Positions 1 to 10,548 of a stretch of DNA of 64,000 nucleotides are shown here, piece after piece. The stretch's first letter is position 1. Each line of letters begins with the position of its first letter. This DNA comes from Euwallacea fornicatus (Eukaryota > Arthropoda > Insecta > Coleoptera > Curculionidae), in contig NW_027096049.1 of the NCBI RefSeq assembly GCF_040115645.1, positions 186,001 through 250,000 of the forward strand. The letters are read 5' to 3'. The notes below the pieces were generated by a model that saw only the letters and a program-made list of their open reading frames with translations, was not told where the DNA came from and ran no database searches. A program made the translations under genes and the position numbers.

Positions 1-193
1 TTTAACATGACGTAACACATCATGATTGTATCATCTTGAGTTTCCACGAAAAATAGTACTTTATGAGCTCAAACATACAGTTTTTGTGATTTTTCACACT
101 TTGAAGCTCGATAACTTCGGCAATTAAATCCAAATTTCTTAAACAAAGACTCAAATGAACCATCTCGATAAAATCTTTAACATGACGTAACAC

Positions 194-201
194 ATCATGA
201 T
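194..201. other. 8-bp palindrome ATCATGAT in the unit
   Basis: Perfect self-complementary octamer, present in most units. The frequent CATGACTG variant breaks it by one base, so it is not under strict constraint. It also overlaps a looser CATGA ... TCATG inverted pair starting 13 bp upstream. Confidence 0.6.
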
Positions 202-238
202 TGTATCATCTTGAGTTTCCACGAAAAATAGTACTTTA

Positions 239-246
239 TGAGCTCA
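239..246. other. 8-bp palindrome TGAGCTCA in the unit
   Basis: Perfect palindrome with a SacI core (GAGCTC), near the middle of nearly every unit. The GCTCCAAC variant keeps the 6-bp core but not the outer pair. The TGAACTCA and TTAGCTCA variants break the core and mark particular HOR positions. Confidence 0.6.
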
Positions 247-259
247 AACATACAGTTTT

Positions 260-273
260 TGTGATTTTTCACA
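260..273. other. Dyad TGTGA-N4-TCACA in the unit
   Basis: Five-base inverted arms around a 4-base loop, here TTTT. Elsewhere in the array the loop is CTTT (class B), TTAT or ATAT while the arms stay the same. Class C breaks the left arm by one G to A change (TGTAA). Short dyads of this type have been discussed as a feature of centromeric satellites that lack a CENP-B box. A role here is inference. Confidence 0.65.
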
Positions 274-337
274 CTTTGAAGCTCGATAACTTCGGCAATT
301 AAATTCCAAATTTCTTAAACAAAGACTCAAATGAACC

Positions 338-350
338 ATCTCTACGAGAT
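338..350. other. Dyad ATCTC-N3-GAGAT at the unit junction
   Basis: In the majority form the site is ATCTCGACGAGAT, with six-base arms around one central base. This unit has the common CTAC variant, which leaves five-base arms around three bases. Rare units have T (near 58217) or C (near 32535) at the centre and still keep the arms. The GACGAAATC and ATTTCGACG variants each break one arm. Confidence 0.65.
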
Positions 351-878
351 CTTTAACATGACGTAACACATCATGACTGTATCATCTTGAGTTTCCACGA
401 AAAAAAGTACTTTATGAGCTCAAACATTCAGTTGTTGTGATTTTTCACATTTTGAAGCTCGATAACTTCGGCAATTAAATTCAAATTTCTTAAACAAAGA
501 CTCAAATGAACCATCTCGACGAGATCTTTAACATGACGTAACACATCATGATTGTATCATCTTGAGTTTCCACGAAAAATAGTACTTTATGAGCTCAAAC
601 ATACAGTTTTTGTGATTTTTCACACTTTGAAGCTCGATAACTTCGGCAATTAAATTCCAAATTTCTTAAACAAAGACTCAAATGAACCATCTCTACGAGA
701 TCTTTAACATGACGTAACACATCATGATTGTATCAACTTGAGTTTCCAAGAAAAATAGTACTTTATGAGCTCAAACATACAGTTATTGTGATTTTTCACA
801 CTTTGAAGCTCGATAACTTCGGTCAATGAGGACCAAATTTCTTAAACGGAGACTCAAATGAACCATCTCGACGAGATC

Positions 879-2109
879 TTTAACATGACGTAACACATCA
901 TAATTGTATCATCTTGAGTTTCCAAGACAAATAGTACTTTATGAGCTCAAACATCCAGTTTTTGTGATTTTTCACACTTTGAAGCTCGATAACTTCGGCA
1001 CTTAAATTCCAAATTTCTTAAACAAAGACTCAAATGAACCATCTCGACGAGATCTTTAACATCACGTAACACATCATGATTGTATCATCTTGAGTTTCCA
1101 AGAAAAATAGTACTTTATGAGCTCAAACATACAGTTTTTGTGATTTTTCACACTTTGAAGCTCGATAACTTCGGCACTTAAATTCCAAATTTCTTAAACA
1201 AAGACTCAAATGAACCATCTTGACGAAATCTTTAACATGACGTAACACATCATGATTGTATCATCTTGAGTTTCCAAGAAAAATAGTACTTTATGAGCTC
1301 AAACATACAGTTTTTGTGATTTTTCACACTTTGAAGCTCGATAACTTCGGCAATTAAATTCCAAATTTCTTAAACAAAGACTCAAATGAACCATCTTGAC
1401 GAAATCTTTAACATGACGTAACACATCATGATTGTATCATCTTGAGTTTCCAAGAAAAATAGTACTTTATGAGCTCAAACATCCAGTTTTTGTGATTTTT
1501 CACACTTTGAAGCTCGATAACTTCGGCACTTAAATTCCAAATTTCTTAAACAAAGACTCAAATGAACCATCTCGACGAGATCTTTAACATGACGTAACAC
1601 ATCATGATTGTATCATCTTGAGTTTCCAAGAAAAATAGTACTTTATGAGCTCAAACATTCAGTTTTTGTGATTTTTCACAATTTGAAGCTCGATAACTTC
1701 GGCAATTAAATCCAAATTTCTTAAACAAAGACTCAAATGAACCATCTCGACGAGATCTTTAACATGACGTAACACATCATGATTGTATCATCTTGAGTTT
1801 CCAAGAAAAATAGTACTTTATGAGCTCAAACATACAGTTTTTGTGATTTTTCACACTTTGAAGCTCGATAACTTCGGCAATTAAATTCCAAATTTCTTAA
1901 GCAAAGACTCAAGTGAACCATCTCGACGAGATCTTTAACATGACGTAACACATCATGATTGTATCATCTTGAGTTTCCAAGAAAAATAGTAATTTATGAG
2001 CTCAAACATTCAGTTGTTGTGATTTTTCACATTTTGAAGCTCGATAACTTCGGTCAATGAGGACCAAATTTCTTAAACGGAGACTCAAATGAACCATCTC
2101 GACGAGATC
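879..2109. repeat. 7-unit HOR, copy 1 (1,231 bp)
   Basis: Ordered units: CATAATTG/GACAAATAG; CATCACG; two CTTGACGAAATC-linked units; a 175-bp CATTCAG unit; a unit ending TTAAGCAAAGACTCAAG; and a GTAATTTATG/GTTGTTG unit ending in the CGGAGACTC marker. The same seven in the same order recur at 3165-4395, so the seven units behave as one duplicated block. Confidence 0.85.
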
Positions 2110-3164
2110 TTTAACATGACGTAACACATCATAATTGTATCATCTTGAGTTTCCAAGACAAATAGTACTTTATGAGCTCAAACATCCAGTTTTTGTGATT
2201 TTTCACACTTTGAAGCTCGATAACTTCGGCACTTAAATTCCAAATTTCTTAAACAAAGACTCAAATGAACCATCTCGACGAGATCTTTAACATCACGTAA
2301 CACATCATGATTGTATCATCTTGAGTTTCCAAGAAAAATTGTACTTTATGAGCTCAAACATCCAGTTTTTGTGATTTTTCACACTTTGAAGCTCGATAAC
2401 TTCGGCACTTAAATTCCAAATTTCTTAAACAAAGACTCAAATGAACCATCTCGACGAGATCTTTAACATCACGTAACACATCATGATTGTATCATCTTGA
2501 GTTTCCAAGAAAAATAGTACTTTATGAGCTCAAACATCCAGTTTTTGTGATTTTTCACACTTTGAAGCTCGATAACTTCGGCACTTAAATTCCAAATTTC
2601 TTAAACAAAGACTCAAATGAACCATCTCGACGAGATCTTTAACATGACGTAACACATCATGATTGTATCATCTTGAGTTTCCAAGAAAAATAGTACTTTA
2701 TGAGCTCAAACATTCAGTTTTTGTGATTTTTCACAATTTGAAGCTCGATAACTTCGGCAATTAAATCCAAATTTCTTAAACAAAGACTCAAATGAACCAT
2801 CTCGACGAGATCTTTAACATGACGTAACACATCATGATTGTATCATCTTGAGTTTCCAAGAAAAATAGTACTTTATGAGCTCAAACATACAGTTTTTGTG
2901 ATTTTTCACACTTTGAAGCTCGATAACTTCGGCAATTAAATTCCAAATTTCTTAAGCAAAGACTCAAGTGAACCATCTCGACGAGATCTTTAACATGACG
3001 TAACACATCATGATTGTATCATCTTGAGTTTCCAAGAAAAATAGTAATTTATGAGCTCAAACATTCAGTTGTTGTGATTTTTCACATTTTGAAGCTCGAT
3101 AACTTCGGTCAATGAGGACCAAATTTCTTAAACGGAGACTCAAATGAACCATCTCGACGAGATC
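2110..3164. repeat. 6-unit HOR variant (1,055 bp)
   Basis: Begins and ends with the same marker units as the 7-unit HOR. The middle differs: the two CTTGACGAAATC units are missing and a second CATCACG/CATCCAG unit is present, one of the pair reading AAATTGTAC. This is the pattern expected from unequal exchange between misaligned HORs. Confidence 0.8.
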
Positions 3165-4395
3165 TTTAACATGACGTAACACATCATAATTGTATCATCT
3201 TGAGTTTCCAAGACAAATAGTACTTTATGAGCTCAAACATCCAGTTTTTGTGATTTTTCACACTTTGAAGCTCGATAACTTCGGCACTTAAATTCCAAAT
3301 TTCTTAAACAAAGACTCAAATGAACCATCTCGACGAGATCTTTAACATCACGTAACACATCATGATTGTATCATCTTGAGTTTCCAAGAAAAATAGTACT
3401 TTATGAGCTCAAACATACAGTTTTTGTGATTTTTCACACTTTGAAGCTCGATAACTTCGGCACTTAAATTCCAAATTTCTTAAACAAAGACTCAAATGAA
3501 CCATCTTGACGAAATCTTTAACATGACGTAACACATCATGATTGTATCATCTTGAGTTTCCAAGAAAAATAGTACTTTATGAGCTCAAACATACAGTTTT
3601 TGTGATTTTTCACACTTTGAAGCTCGATAACTTCGGCAATTAAATTCCAAATTTCTTAAACAAAGACTCAAATGAACCATCTTGACGAAATCTTTAACAT
3701 GACGTAACACATCATGATTGTATCATCTTGAGTTTCCAAGAAAAATAGTACTTTATGAGCTCAAACATCCAGTTTTTGTGATTTTTCACACTTTGAAGCT
3801 CGATAACTTCGGCACTTAAATTCCAAATTTCTTAAACAAAGACTCAAATGAACCATCTCGACGAGATCTTTAACATGACGTAACACATCATGATTGTATC
3901 ATCTTGAGTTTCCAAGAAAAATAGTACTTTATGAGCTCAAACATTCAGTTTTTGTGATTTTTCACAATTTGAAGCTCGATAACTTCGGCAATTAAATCCA
4001 AATTTCTTAAACAAAGACTCAAATGAACCATCTCGACGAGATCTTTAACATGACGTAACACATCATGATTGTATCATCTTGAGTTTCCAAGAAAAATAGT
4101 ACTTTATGAGCTCAAACATACAGTTTTTGTGATTTTTCACACTTTGAAGCTCGATAACTTCGGCAATTAAATTCCAAATTTCTTAAGCAAAGACTCAAGT
4201 GAACCATCTCGACGAGATCTTTAACATGACGTAACACATCATGATTGTATCATCTTGAGTTTCCAAGAAAAATAGTAATTTATGAGCTCAAACATTCAGT
4301 TGTTGTGATTTTTCACATTTTGAAGCTCGATAACTTCGGTCAATGAGGACCAAATTTCTTAAACGGAGACTCAAATGAACCATCTCGACGAGATC
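3165..4395. repeat. 7-unit HOR, copy 2 (1,231 bp)
   Basis: Matches 879-2109 at every diagnostic position I checked, including both CTTGACGAAATC units, the 175-bp unit, TTAAGC and the closing CGGAG marker. Offset is 2,286 bp, which is 13 units with two short ones. The 6-unit variant lies between the two copies. Confidence 0.85.
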
Positions 4396-5801
4396 TTTAA
4401 CATGACGTAACACATCATAATTGTATCATCTTGAGTTTCCAAGACAAATAGTACTTTATGAGCTCAAACATCCAGTTTTTGTGATTTTTCACACTTTGAA
4501 GCTCGATAACTTCGGCACTTAAATTCCAAATTTCTTAAACAAAGACTCAAATGAACCATCTCGACGAGATCTTTAACATCACGTAACACATCATGATTGT
4601 ATCATCTTGAGTTTCCAAGAAAAATTGTACTTTATGAGCTCAAACATCCAGTTTTTGTGATTTTTCACACTTTGAAGCTCGATAACTTCGGCACTTAAAT
4701 TCCAAATTTCTTAAACAAAGACTCAAATGAACCATCTCGACGAGATCTTTAACATTACGTAACACATCATGATTGTATCATCTTGAGTTTCCACGAAAAA
4801 TAGTACTTTATGAGCTCAAACATTCAGTTTTTGTGATTTTTCACAATTTGAAGCTCGATAACTTCGGCAATTAAATCCAAATTTCTTAAACAAAGACTCA
4901 AATGAACCATCTCGACGAGATCTTTAACATGACGTAACACATCACGATTGTATCATCTTGAGTTTCCAAGAAAAATAGTACTTTATGAGCTCAAACATAC
5001 AGTTTTTGTGATTTTTCACACTTTGAAGCTCGATAACTTCGGCAATTAAATTCCAAATTTCTTAAGCAAAGACTCAAGTGAACCATCTCGACGAGATCTT
5101 TAACATGACGTAACACATCATGATTGTATCATCTTGAGTTTCCAAGAAAAATAGTAATTTATGAGCTCAAACATTCAGTTGTTGTGATTTTTCACATTTT
5201 GAAGCTCGATAACTTCGGTCAATGAGGACCAAATTTCTTAAACGGAGACTCAAATGAACCATCTCGACGAGATCTTTAACATGACGTAACACATCATAAT
5301 TGTATCATCTTGAGTTTCCAAGACAAATAGTACTTTATGAGCTCAAACATCCAGTTTTTGTGATTTTTCACACTTTGAAGCACGATAACTTCGGCACTTA
5401 AATTCCAAATTTCTTAAACAAAGACTCAAATGAACCATCTCGACGAGATCTTTAACATCACGTAACACATCATGATTGTATCATCTTGAGTTTCCAAGAA
5501 AAATTGTACTTTATGAGCTCAAACATCCAGTTTTTGTGATTTTTCACACTTTGAAGCTCGATAACTTCGGCACTTAAATTCCAAATTTCTTAAACAAAGA
5601 CTCAAATGAACCATCTCGACGAGATCTTTAACATGACGTAACACATCATGATTGTATCATCTTGAGTTTCCAAGAAAAATAGTACTTTATGAGCTCAAAC
5701 ATTCAGTTTTTGTGATTTTTCACAATTTGAAGCTCGATAACTTCGGCAATTAAATCCAAATTTCTTAAACAAAGACTCAAATGAACCATCTCGACGAGAT
5801 C
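4396..5801. repeat. 5-unit HOR plus a 3-unit fragment
   Basis: 4396-5274 is a 5-unit form of the same HOR, with AAATTGTAC, CATTACG and a private CACGATTG base change. 5275-5801 starts the cycle again with a GACAAATAG unit carrying a private GAAGCACGATAAC change, an AAATTGTAC unit and a 175-bp CATTCAG unit. The cycle then breaks off. Confidence 0.8.
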
Positions 5802-6505
5802 TTTAACATGACGTAACACATCATGATTGTATCATCTTGAGTGTCCAAGAAAAATACTACTTTATGAGCTCAAACATACAGTTTTTGTGATTTTTCACAC
5901 TTTGAAGCTCGATAACTTCGGCAATTAAATTCCAAATTTCTTAAACAAAGACTCAAATGAACCATCTCTACGAGATCTTTAACATGACGTAACACATCAT
6001 GACTGTATCATCTTGAGTTTCCACGAAAAATAGTACTTTATGAGCTCAAACATACAGTTTTTGTGATTTTTCACACTTTGAAGCTCGATAACTTCGGCAA
6101 TTAAATTCCAAATTTCTTAAACAAAGACTCAAATGAACCATCTCGACGAGATCTTTAACATGACGTAACACATCATGATTGTATCATCTTGAGTGTCCAA
6201 GAAAAATACTACTTTATGAGCTCAAACATACAGTTTTTGTGATTTTTCACACTTTGAAGCTCGATAACTTCGGCAATTAAATTCCAAATTTCTTAAACAA
6301 AGACTCAAATGAACCATCTCTACGAGATCTTTAACATGACGTAACACATCATGACTGTATCATCTTGAGTTTCCACGAAAAATAGTACTTTATGAGCTCA
6401 AACATACAGTTTTTGTGATTTTTCACACTTTGAAGCTCGATAACTTCGGCACTTAAATTCCAAATTTCTTAAACAAAGACTCAAATGAACCATCTCGACG
6501 AGATC
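5802..6505. repeat. Tandem dimer duplication (2 x 352 bp)
   Basis: The pair at 5802-6153 is repeated at 6154-6505. The first unit of each has GTGTCCAAG and AATACTAC. The second has CATGACTG and CCACG. The visible difference is CAATTAAATT against CACTTAAATT in the second unit. Single GTGTCC units recur near 10.94, 13.58 and 15.16 kb. Confidence 0.85.
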
Positions 6506-6857
6506 TTTAATATGACGTAACACATCATGATTGTATCATCTTGAGTTTCCACGAAAAATAGTACTTTATTAGCTCAAACATACAGTTTTTGTGATTATTC
6601 ACACTTTGAAGCTCGATAACTTCGGCAAATAAATTCCAAATTTCTTAAACAAAGACTCAAATGAACCATCTCGACGAGATCTTTAACATTACGTAACACA
6701 TCATGATTGAATCATCTTGAGATTCCAAGAAAAATAGTACTTTATGAGCTCAAACATTCAGTTTTTGTGAATATTCACAATTTGAAGCTCGATAACTTCG
6801 GCACTTAAATTCCAAATTTCTTAAACAAAGACTCAAATGAACCATCTCGACGAGATC
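6506..6857. repeat. Two-unit cassette with 16-bp palindrome (first occurrence)
   Basis: The first unit has TTTATTAGCTC, GATTATTCACAC and GGCAAATAAATT. The second has CATTACG, GATTGAATC, GAGATTCC and a 16-bp perfect palindrome at 6765-6780. The same ordered pair recurs near 43.6-43.97 kb and 59.8-60.16 kb, in the right half of the window. Confidence 0.8.
6765..6780. other. 16-bp perfect palindrome TTGTGAATATTCACAA
   Basis: The ordinary TGTGA-N4-TCACA dyad is here extended to a perfect 16-bp palindrome. Intact copies lie at 6765-6780, 29105-29120, 33328-33343, 43879-43894, 60069-60084 and 60596-60611, and a one-base-decayed copy at 39661-39676. All are in GATTGAATC/GAGATTCC units. Confidence 0.85.
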
Positions 6858-7561
6858 TTTAACATGACGTAACACATCATGATTGTATCATCTTGAGTTT
6901 CCACGAAAAATAGTACTTTATGAGCTCAAACATATAATATTTGTGATTTTTCACACTTTGAAGCTCGATAACTTCGGCAATTAAATTCCAAATTTCTTAA
7001 ACAAAGACTCAAATGAACCATCTCTACGAGATCTTTAACATGACGTAACACATCATGATTGTATCATCTTGAGTTTCCAAGAAAAATAGTACTTTATGAG
7101 CTCAAACATTCAGTTTTTGTGATTTTTCACACTTTGAAGCTCGATAACTTCGGCAATTAAATTCCAAATTTCTTAAACAAAGACTCAAATGAACCATCTC
7201 TACGAGATCTTTAACATGACGTAACACATCATGACTGTATCATCTTGAGTTTCCACGAAAAATAGTACTTTATGAGCTCAAACATATAATATTTGTGATT
7301 TTTCACACTTTGAAGCTCGATAACTTCGGCAATTAAATTCCAAATTTCTTAAACAAAGACTCAAATGAACCATCTCTACGAGATCTTTAACATGACGTAA
7401 CACATCATGATTGAATCAACTTGTGTTTCCAAGAAAAATAGTACTTTATGAGCTCAAACATTCAGTTTTTGTGATTTTTCACACTTTGAAGCTCGATAAC
7501 TTCGGCAATTAAATTCCAAATTTCTTAAACAAAGACTCAAATGAACCATCTCGACGAGATC
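6858..7561. repeat. Mixed class A units with early ATATAAT blocks
   Basis: Four units alternate between CCACG/ATATAATATTTGTGA and CCAAG/CATTCAG types, giving a short dimer-like alternation. The ATATAAT units here keep the TGTGA arm and the CGGCAATT block, so they are A/C recombinants. The last unit has private TTGAATCAACTTGTG changes. Confidence 0.75.
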
Positions 7562-8086
7562 TTTAACATGACGTAACACATCATGATTGTATCATCTTGA
7601 GTTTCCAAGAAAAATAGTACTTTATGAGCTCAAACATACAGTTTTTGTGATTATTCACACTTTGAAGCTCGATAACTTCGGCAATTAAATCCAAATTTCT
7701 TAAACAAAGACTCAAATGAACCATCTCGACGAGATCTTTAACATGACGTAACACATCATGATTGTATCATCTTGAGTTTCCAAGAAAAATAGTACTTTAT
7801 GAGCTCAAACATACAGTTTTTGTGATTATTCACACTTTGAAGCTCGATAACTTCGGCAACTAAATCCAAATTTCTTAAACAAAGACTCAAATGAACCATC
7901 TCGACGAGATCTTTAACATGACGTAACACATCATGATTGTATCATCTTGAGTTTCCAAGAAAAATAGTACTTTATGAGCTCAAACATACAGTTTTTGTGA
8001 TTATTCACACTTTGAAGCTCGATAACTTCGGCAATTAAATCCAAATTTCTTAAACAAAGACTCAAATGAACCATCTCGACGAGATC
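7562..8086. repeat. Three adjacent near-identical 175-bp units
   Basis: Units at 7562, 7737 and 7912 all carry CATACAG, GATTATTCACAC and the one-base-shorter TAAATCCAAA. The middle one differs by CAACTAAATCC. A fourth member occurs alone at 8615. This looks like very recent single-unit amplification. Confidence 0.85.
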
Positions 8087-8789
8087 TTTAACATGACGTA
8101 ACACATCATGATTGTATCATCTTGAGTTTCCAAGAAAAATAGTACTTTATGAGCTCAAACATACAGTTTTTGTGATTTTTCACACTTTGAAGCTCGATAA
8201 CTTCGGCAAATAAATTCCAAATTTCTTAAACAAAGACTCAAATGAACCATCTCGACGAAATCATTAACATGACGTAACACATCATGATTGTATCATCTTG
8301 AGTTTCCAAGAAAAATAGTACTTTATGAGCTCAAACATAAAATTTTTGTGATTTTTCACACTTTGAATCTCGATAACTTCGGCAATTAAATTCCAAATTT
8401 CTTAAGCAAAGACTCAAGTGAACCATCTCGACGAGATCTTTAACATGACGTAACACATCATGATTGTATCATCTTGAGTTTCCAAGAAAAATAGTAATTT
8501 ATGAGCTCAAACATTCAGTTGTTGTGATTTTTCACATTTTGAAGCTCGATAACTTCGGTCAATGAGGACCAAATTTCTTAAACGGAGACTCAAATGAACC
8601 ATCTCGACGAGATCTTTAACATGACGTAACACATCATGATTGTATCATCTTGAGTTTCCAAGAAAAATAGTACTTTATGAGCTCAAACATACAGTTTTTG
8701 TGATTATTCACACTTTGAAGCTCGATAACTTCGGCAATTAAATCCAAATTTCTTAAACAAAGACTCAAATGAACCATCTCGACGAGATC
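8087..8789. repeat. 4-unit block, copied again at 18816-19518
   Basis: Units in order: GCAAATAAATT; CATAAAATTTTTG with GAATCTCG and TTAAGC; GTAATTTATG with the CGGAG marker; 175-bp GATTATTCACAC. The same four recur 10,729 bp downstream (61 units, seven of them short). Visible differences include ATCATTAAC here against ATCTTTAAC, and CATGATTG here against CATAATTG. Confidence 0.85.
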
Positions 8790-10548
8790 TTTAACATGAC
8801 GTAACACATCATGATTGTATCATCTTGAGTTTCCAAGAAAAATAGTACTTTATGAGCTCAAACATACAGTTTTTGTGATTTTTCACACTTTGAAGCTCGA
8901 TAACTTCGGCACTTAAATTCCAAATTTCTTAAACAAAGACTCAAATGAACCATCTCGACGAGATCTTTAACATGACGTAACACATCATGATTGTATCATC
9001 TTGAGTTTCCAAGAAAAATAGTACTTTATGAGCTCAAACATACAGTTTTTGTGATTTTTCACACTTTGAAGCTCGATAACTTCGGCAAATAAATTCCAAA
9101 TTTCTTAAACAAAGACTCAAATGAACCACCTCGACGAAATCTTTAACATGACGTAACACATCATGATTGTATCATCGTGAGTTTCCAAGAAAAATAGTAC
9201 TTTATGAGCTCAAACATACAGTTTTTGTGATTTTTCACACTTTGAAGCTCGATAACTTCGGCACTTAAATTCCAAATTTCTTAAACAAAGACTCAAATGA
9301 ACCATCTCGACGAGATCTTTAACATCACGTAACACATCATGATTGTATCATCTTGAGTTTCCAAGAAAAATAGTACTTTATGAGCTCAAACATCCAGTTT
9401 TTGTGATTTTTCACACTTTGAAGCTCGATAACTTCGGCACTTAAATTCCAAATTTCTTAAACAAAGACTCAAATGAACCATCTCGACGAGATCTTTAACA
9501 TTACGTAACACATCATGATTGTATCATCTTGAGTTTCCACGAAAAATAGTACTTTATGAGCTCAAACATATAATATTTGTAACTTTTCACATTTTGAAGC
9601 TCGATAACTTCGTTCAATGAGGACCACATTTCTTAAACAAAGACTCAAATGAACCATCTCGACGAGATCTTTAACATGACGTAACACATCATGATTGTAT
9701 CATCTTGAGTTTCCAAGAAAAATAGTACTTTATGAGCTCAAACATTCAGTTTTTGTGATTTTTCACAATTTGAAGCTCGATAACTTCGGCAATTAAATCC
9801 AAATTTCTTAAACAAAGACTCAAATGAACCATCTCGACGAGATCTTTAACATGACGTAACACATCATGATTGTATCATCTTGAGTTTCCAAGAAAAATAG
9901 TACTTTATGAGCTCAAACATACAGTTTTTGTGATTTTTCACACTTTGAAGCTCGATAACTTCGGCAATTAAATTCCAAATTTCTTAAGCAAAGACTCAAG
10001 TGAACCATCTCGACGAGATCTTTAACATGACGTAACACATCATGATTGTATCATCTTGAGTTTCCAAGAAAAATAGTAATTTATGAGCTCAAACATTCAG
10101 TTGTTGTGATTTTTCACATTTTGAAGCTCGATAACTTCGGTCAATGAGGACCAAATTTCTTAAACGGAGACTCAAATGAACCATCTCGACGAGATCTTTA
10201 ACATGACGTAACACATCATAATTGTATCATCTTGAGTTTCCAAGACAAATAGTACTTTATGAGCTCAAACATCCAGTTTTTGTGATTTTTCACACTTTGA
10301 AGCTCGATAACTTCGGCACTTAAATTCCAAATTTCTTAAACAAAGACTCAAATGAACCATCTCGACGAGATCTTTAACATCACGTAACACATCATGATTG
10401 TATCATCTTGAGTTTCCAAGAAAAATAGTACTTTATGAGCTCAAACATCCAGTTTTTGTGATTTTTCACACTTTGAAGCTCGATAACTTCGGCACTTAAA
10501 TTCCAAATTTCTTAAACAAAGACTCAAATGAACCATCTCGACGAGATC
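8790..10548. repeat. HOR region joining CGGAG-marker units with a class C unit
   Basis: Contains class A units with GCAAATAAATT and GACGAAATC. These are followed by the first full class C unit (9494: CATTACG, ATATAATATTTG, GTAAC, GTTCAATGAGGACCACA) and its usual CATTCAG successor at 9670. The CGGAG cycle then resumes (10021, 10197, 10373). 9494 to 10549 is a 6-unit, 1,055-bp period. Confidence 0.8.

Larger units (their letters stand above)
176..351. repeat. Reference full-length unit (class A, 176 bp)
   Basis: This is the first full-length unit and serves as the key to the others. Within-unit landmarks are: 1-12 TTTAACATGACG (start of unit); 19-26 ATCATGAT palindrome; 31-45 variable ATCTTGAGTTTCCA region; 49-54 A-run; 64-71 TGAGCTCA palindrome; 74-80 variable block (CATACAG, CATCCAG, CATTCAG or ATATAAT); 85-98 TGTGA-N4-TCACA dyad; 118-135 class block; 163-175 ATCTC-centred dyad. 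A/T runs start near 81, 90, 100, 111, 122, 133 and 142, a spacing of roughly 10 bp. Consensus units carry five CpG sites. Most carry one GAGCTC and one AGATCT, so digestion at these sites should give a 176-bp ladder. Confidence 0.9.
1..878. repeat. Lead-in units, five copies
   Basis: Unit starts are 1, 176, 352, 527 and 703. The first (175 bp) has a unique CTCGATAAAATC end. The unit at 352 is 175 bp through loss of one C (AAATTCAAAT). The units at 176 and 527 are almost identical, suggesting a dimer step. The unit at 703 switches to the GGTCAATGAGGACC block and introduces CGGAGACTC, the marker of the next region. The array runs off the left edge of the window. Confidence 0.85.

Noticed and set aside
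260..273. Rho-independent terminator at the TGTGA-N4-TCACA dyad
   Set aside because: The arms are five bases with low G+C, there is no U-run partner in a transcript context, and the dyad is present in nearly every unit.
176..351. CENP-B box like sequence at CTTCGGCAATTAAATTCC
   Set aside because: Only the TTCG start fits the 17-bp mammalian box. The required central A and the CGGG end are absent.
6930..6950. TATAAT and ATATAATATTTG blocks as promoter elements
   Set aside because: They are a substitution variant of the CATACAG position in an A+T-rich satellite, recurring dozens of times with no gene downstream.
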